From Dillenia suffruticosa (taxonomy: Eukaryota > Streptophyta > Magnoliopsida > Dilleniales > Dilleniaceae), in the NCBI GenBank assembly GCA_033439265.1, contig JAVTVX010000010.1:21937056-22001055 (forward strand): DNA of 64,000 nt, given 5' to 3'. The notes below the pieces were generated by a model. That model did no database searches, was not told the origin of the DNA, and saw only the letters and a program-made list of their open reading frames with translations. Both the position numbers and the translations under genes were made by a program. Shown one piece after another: positions 59,552 through 64,000 of the stretch (its first letter is position 1; every line of letters begins with the position of its first letter).

Positions 59552-61065
59552 TCAGTAATAATAGTACATGACCTTCTGATCTTGTTGTGTCTTGTTTTCA
59601 TCAAACAAGAAGTTGTTGTTACACCCATTAGTAATAATAAGTTGTTTAATGTCTTCAAGCTGATCATAATCTAATGGATTTTGAATTTGATGATCTCCAC
59701 CAACAAAGTTATACCCACTTGAATTGTCCTCACCACATACAGTAGGATTATGATCACCTCCTCCATAACCTAGCATGAATTTTTGGTTATGATCTTCAAG
59801 CCCACTTGAGATGTAACTTTGAACAAACCCCATTTCCTGTTGCTTGATCTCCCTTCCTCCATAGCTGATCTGAGTGCAACTTCCATCAGAGGAACTACAA
59901 CTTGCTTGATTATCACCTCCAAAAATGAGATAGTTACTGCTAAACAAGGTTTGGTCTTGTGTTTCAAGAAGTGATGGAGTGTTTGTGAGGTTGGGGAGAA
60001 ATGAAGTGGGTTCAAATAAGGACTTGGTTGGAGTGTAATAATTATTATTGGCGCAAGAAAAGAGAGATGAAAGTGATTGTGAGGTTGGTGTTTGATGAAG
60101 TGGTGGTGGGTTGTTATTATAGGAAGGAAGCTTTTTTTGATGATGAAGCAAACTAGGAGACATCCCTAAAAGCTTCTTCTTGAGCTTGGTGTTCCAGTAG
60201 TTCTTGATGTCATTGTCTGTCCTCCCTGGTAGTTGAGCAGCTATGATTGACCATCTGCAATTTTTTGGAAATGCATGTGTTTCATAAGAACATAAAATAT
60301 TAATCACATATGAGGACTTTTAAGGCAATGATCTAACATTATCATGCATGCAAGGAGAGAATTAACCACAAATAGCATAATCTTGTTCATAGCTTGGAAG
60401 ATTCCTATATCCATGTTTTTCTCAAAAATGTCAAATTTATTTCCTCATTTCAACTCTTTATAAGGAAGGTTTTCTTTTAGAAGCTGTCATCACATCTATG
60501 TTTTAAGAAAAAGGATAAAATGATCCTAGATCTATTTATGTTTGCAACATGGACTTCTCATTCACATCTAGGTTAGCTGCAAAACAAACTCGAAAATAGC
60601 AAATATTCCCCAAATTTTTGGAAAAGTGAAGAGAGAGTGAGAGAGAGAGAGAGAGAGAGAGGGATTGACAAAAAATTGCAGAATATGGAAATATACCTGC
60701 TTCCAATGCTAGCAAAGAGGCTGCAAATAATTTTGTCTTCATTTTCAGAGAATTCACCATGTTTAATATTGGGCCTAAGATAGTTGAGCCATCTTAGTCT
60801 GCAGCTCTTCCCACATCTCTTCAAACCTAGTACACAAAAACCAACAACATCAAAACCACGAAAGAAACAAGTGAAAGAGGAGGGAGAAAAGGAGGGAGGG
60901 AAAGAGAGAGAGAGAGAGATCAGAAATACGCACCAGCTTTCTGTGGGAGAGCAATCCAGTTTCCACCAGTCCCATATTTCTCAATATACTCCTTAAGTTT
61001 TGAGTCTTCTTCAGGTGACCATGGCCCTTTCTTCACATTTGCTTTGTCACAACAAGGAGCTCTCC

Positions 61066-61069
<4 letters not shown>
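59552..61069 (-). CDS. RAX: R2R3-MYB transcription factor of the RAX/Blind group
   Basis: Three exons on the minus strand: 61069-60934, 60826-60697 and 60254-59552, giving 322 aa. The N-terminus [20 protein letters not shown] starts R2 (Trp17, Trp38, Trp59); R3 has Phe71 in place of the first Trp, then Trp90 and Trp109. Introns sit at the two classical R2R3 positions (after QKA-G and in GSR-W). The C-terminal segment LEDIKQLI and the motif FDENKT near the end match my memory of Arabidopsis RAX1/2/3 (MYB37/38/84), regulators of axillary meristem formation, and of tomato Blind. No bHLH-interaction motif is visible in R3. The middle is Asn/Ser/Gly-rich and low-complexity, as usual for MYB activation regions. 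MYB36/68/87 are close relatives with the same DNA-binding domain; the C-terminal motifs favour RAX. Confidence 0.93.

Positions 61070-61070
<1 letters not shown>

Positions 61071-61097
<27 letters not shown>
61071..61097. repeat. CT microsatellite in the MYB 5' UTR
   Basis: A CT run directly adjoins the start codon on the leader side. In transcript orientation it is GA, purine-rich. Length variation here could affect translation, but that is inference. Confidence 0.9.
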
Positions 61098-61148
61098 AAA
61101 ACTTTCTCTTTGAAAATAGACTTTTGTTGGTTTGGTTCTAGAGCTTTA

Positions 61149-61160
61149 CTTATATATTTA
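61149..61160 (-). promoter_or_regulatory. TATA box of the RAX-like MYB gene
   Basis: On the minus strand this reads TAAATATATAAG, about 80 bp upstream of the ATG at 61069, which predicts a leader of about 50 nt including the GA run. Confidence 0.65.
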
Positions 61161-62616
61161 AGATAAGAAGACCGAGCCTCTCTCTTGCTTGCTTGACAGT
61201 GAAAAGGGGAAACAAACTATAATGTTAATTTGAAAACATAAAGAAGTCAAAAGGGTAGGGCCTGTCCAACTAATATTAATCTGTTTCAGAAAAGTTTCAT
61301 TATTATTTTCTTTTGTGTCGAAGCCCCCCATAAAGTGTCTTCCTTTTTTCTCTCAAGTACACATAAATCCAAAAGGTCTTGTCGATGAAAAATAAGCTAT
61401 TCTTTTGTGAAATGATGGCTACAAAGGTCTCTCAATTGCGACATTTTCCAAACCATCTCATACTAGGTTGTAGCTTTATTTTCTATTTCTATCCCGTCTC
61501 AAATAAACACTCTCTTAAGTACTATATAATCAATCACATAACCTTTGTTGTCTGTGACGGTGTTAAACTTTTAACACCTTCATGGGCCTGTTAATTAGAT
61601 TTAATGCCTGATATATATGCCATTAATTCATATGATACGCGCATTACATTAACTTTCTGCTGGGGCCTTCGTGTATCGCCTTTGCATTGGACTGTTGCAC
61701 GAGCGTACCACACCCATCAGAAAAACAAAGAATCATTACTCACTCTGATATTAATAATTAGAAATTTTTTAAATTTAATATTAAGACTTTATTTTATTTG
61801 ACAAATTTTTTTTCTATCCACTGCAATATTAAATGTACTGAGATGATAATCCTAATTTTTTTATTCTTTGTTAACATAATTTGTACCATATCCAGAGAAA
61901 GGAGTACAAAATTAGTTTCCTTAATCTAGGTTGATTGGGGGCAAAAACAACTTCGTCGACTTTCATGGTTGAATTTGACTTTGTTTCTTTAACATATGCA
62001 CACTCAAAAATGTCGTGTTTGTGAAAATGTTAGTCTATATAAGCTGCAGCAGCTTCGTGGAAACATCCCTTCCATATCAAGCAGAGGGGGAAATATTTAA
62101 GTTAATTTAACATAGGACCAATGTATCAAAGTGGGATGTCTCCCTCTTTCTTGTTTTCCTCTTCACCAAGTTGTTCATAACTTCGCATGTCCATTAAGTC
62201 ATAAGTAATAATTAAACCCCGCCCCCTTCTTCAAATTTTTGAGAGATGAGTTCGGCATTTCACCTTTTCCTTTAAAGTTTAATACAATCTTATTTGATAA
62301 TATCTGGGGTTCTGCTAGGCCTAGCCCAAGTTGATATCACTTACAACATTGCTTTAAACTTCTAATCTCATAATTTGAGAGCCCCCGAGTAATTAATGGC
62401 CGATTTGAGTGTTTTAGAGACAATTAAACACAGGGATTTGCGCCCACTGATCAGACAAATCCCAGTTAGAGCAGCCAAGCAGATCACCTAACCTTTGTGT
62501 GTATTGATTCTGTGCACGTACTTCCTATATTGAGGAAGAGAGAGAGAGAATGACGACATGGATTAACTCATAACATGCCCTAAAATCTATAGTTTCAAGT
62601 GGTTAATTTTATAATA

Positions 62617-62715
62617 TGCTCGTTAGTATTATGATTTTATTAAATTTATAAGCAGCCAAAACTTTTAGGTATAGGTGGGAAAGGTTCAACCCCCATCCCA
62701 AAAAAAAAAAAAAAA
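62617..62715 (+). mobile_element. possible tRNA-like SINE (weak)
   Basis: A perfect B-box-like GGTTCAACCCC (62673-62683) is followed by CCATCCC and a long A run (62700-62715). Its spacing from B box to tail resembles the 87-88 bp elements. I find no target duplication and no good A box, so the start is only set by analogy. Confidence 0.3.
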
Positions 62716-63157
62716 TGAAATCAACAATGTAGACACGCCCCATGTATAATTGCACGACATTATGATACTAATTGATGTCCCTATAATTATTTATTTAGGG
62801 TTCTAAAAATCTTGATCTGAACAAACACCGATGTATCCAATGCCAGGTCTCGGAGGCTGTTAACAAATGGAGTAAAACCCTAGTGTGCAAAAGTGACATC
62901 ACTCGGCCTCAACTTTATCTTGCTTTGACTCACTCTATCTCTGTTCTATCTTATTTTATTTTTATAATATTATTAATTAAATAAAAATCATTTATAAAAA
63001 TATAACATTTTACAAATAAAAGCTAAATTTATCTTAAAAAAATTAAAATTCCCATCATATTAGTATTTTCTTTTATTAACATAAGTTGAATTTAGTTTCA
63101 GCTCTTCCAAGCAACGCAATATTTATAGTGCCATTGCGTTGTTGGAGAATCCACAAT

Positions 63158-63372
63158 GTGAGCTACCAATCTTTTTCTTTTCTTTTTATTGGACCAATCA
63201 GTATTTAAATTATATTTTGACTAATCCAGTTCGAACGTTGTCGGATCCAATTTAGGGAGAATTCTCTCAATATACTCTTTTCAATTTCTAAATTTTAAAT
63301 CCGAAATTTGATTAAGAGAACTAATATCCTTATTTATTAGATCAACTATCTGTTGATAGGTGAGCTACCATT
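63158..63372 (-). mobile_element. SINE-family copy with 13-bp target duplication
   Basis: Flanks GTGAGCTACCAAT (63158-63170) and GTGAGCTACCATT (63360-63372) match at 12 of 13. The element at 63171-63359 starts with a T-rich reversed tail, then ACCAATCAGTATTTAAATTA and GACTAATCCAGTTCGAA, which match landmarks of the 17933 and 30485 copies. Confidence 0.7.
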
Positions 63373-64000
63373 CATTATTAAAAAAAAAAAAAGACAAATG
63401 GTCATATACTTTTCAAAGCTTAAATTTGATTTTTGTTTTACTTTTTGTGATGTCAAATTTATATAAAGCTGTGAATATAGCACTGTCGTGCCTTTTTTAA
63501 TACATAGTTGTTGAAATATTATTTTCCCGTTAAAATATTCTAGTCCAATAATCATTAGAAGATGGGAAAATTTCCCAACAACAATCAAGATAAACATAAA
63601 CCTATAAATTAAAACTCAAGATAAGGAGTAGATTGAAGAAGAGATATGCATGTTTTCTCATTGTAGGCATGTCTGATATGGCCTGCTGCAACAGATGCGA
63701 TCTGATTGTTAACAAGGTCCCTAGCTAGTCCCTACCCTTTTTTAGATAAAATCATATCCTGATTGTACGCAGAATAATAATTTTGTATGTGCATGAAATC
63801 GTTTGGTTGACCCTCCTAATTTTTTTGTTATAAAGGCAGGCTAATCGTTTGAGATTAATTGTAGATCACTCATAAGAAATCCCACAATAATTAAATTTTT
63901 TTTGCTTGCAGAGTTTGATCATAATTGACAATCATTGCCTCAATTCATGACATTTAACTCATAAAAAGTATTCATTAAAAAAAGACTCCCATATATAATG

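Larger units (their letters stand above)
61161..64000. other. MYB upstream region and right-hand intergenic sequence
   Basis: AT-rich, with no recognised gene; ORFs at 61379, 61604 and 63346 are short and unlike known proteins. It contains one clear SINE copy (63158) and one weaker A-tailed candidate (62617). Confidence 0.5.

Overview
The window is AT-rich nuclear DNA from a flowering plant, almost certainly a eudicot. The genes have GT-AG introns with plant-type protein families, and the sequence carries long GA/CT and poly(A)/(T) tracts, tRNA-derived short retroposons and a MIR530 hairpin. I cannot name the species. Most proteins were assembled exon by exon from the sequence: reading phase closes across every junction used, and total lengths agree with the families.

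Layout, left to right. 1-2393 (+) holds the last three coding exons of a half-size ABCG transporter, ABCG3 type. 2886-4747 (-) is a complete UDP-glycosyltransferase of the UGT86A type. 6504-13487 (+) is a 14-exon dolichol kinase of 569 aa. 20725-21165 (+) is a single-exon SAUR. 23655-27278 (-) is an ABCF1/GCN20-type ABC ATPase of 599 aa. Its promoter is shared with a divergent uL18-family, probably organellar, ribosomal protein (CDS 29974-30354, +), which has site II promoter elements. 36982-38802 (-) is a two-HMA-domain heavy-metal-associated isoprenylated protein with a CaaX end. 43607-43830 (+) is a MIR530 precursor. 51029-54763 (+) is cytosolic-type glyoxalase I of 186 aa. 59552-61069 (-) is an R2R3-MYB of the RAX/Blind group of 322 aa. 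The genes are unrelated housekeeping, detoxification and developmental functions, so there is no operon-like logic. From memory, ABCG3, a UGT86A, a SAUR and a heavy-metal protein also sit close together on Arabidopsis chromosome 2 near At2g28070-28090, which would make this a conserved block.

The long gene-free stretches (13.5-20.6, 21.2-23.6, 30.4-37.0, 38.8-43.5, 43.8-50.7, 54.8-59.5 and 61.1-64 kb) are AT-rich. They contain no recognisable reverse transcriptase, transposase or LTR pair. What they do contain is small retroposed material: (i) three elements of 87-88 bp with tRNA-like A/B boxes, a poly(A) tail and clear target-site duplications; (ii) a diverged family of about 160-210 bp SINEs, two of which lie in tandem at one target; and (iii) four insertions of only 16-21 bp, each '...ACC + poly(A)' flanked by a 14-20 bp target duplication, which look like extremely truncated retropositions. 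Class (iii) is the most unusual feature of the window. No CRISPR, prophage, operon or complete autonomous mobile element was found.
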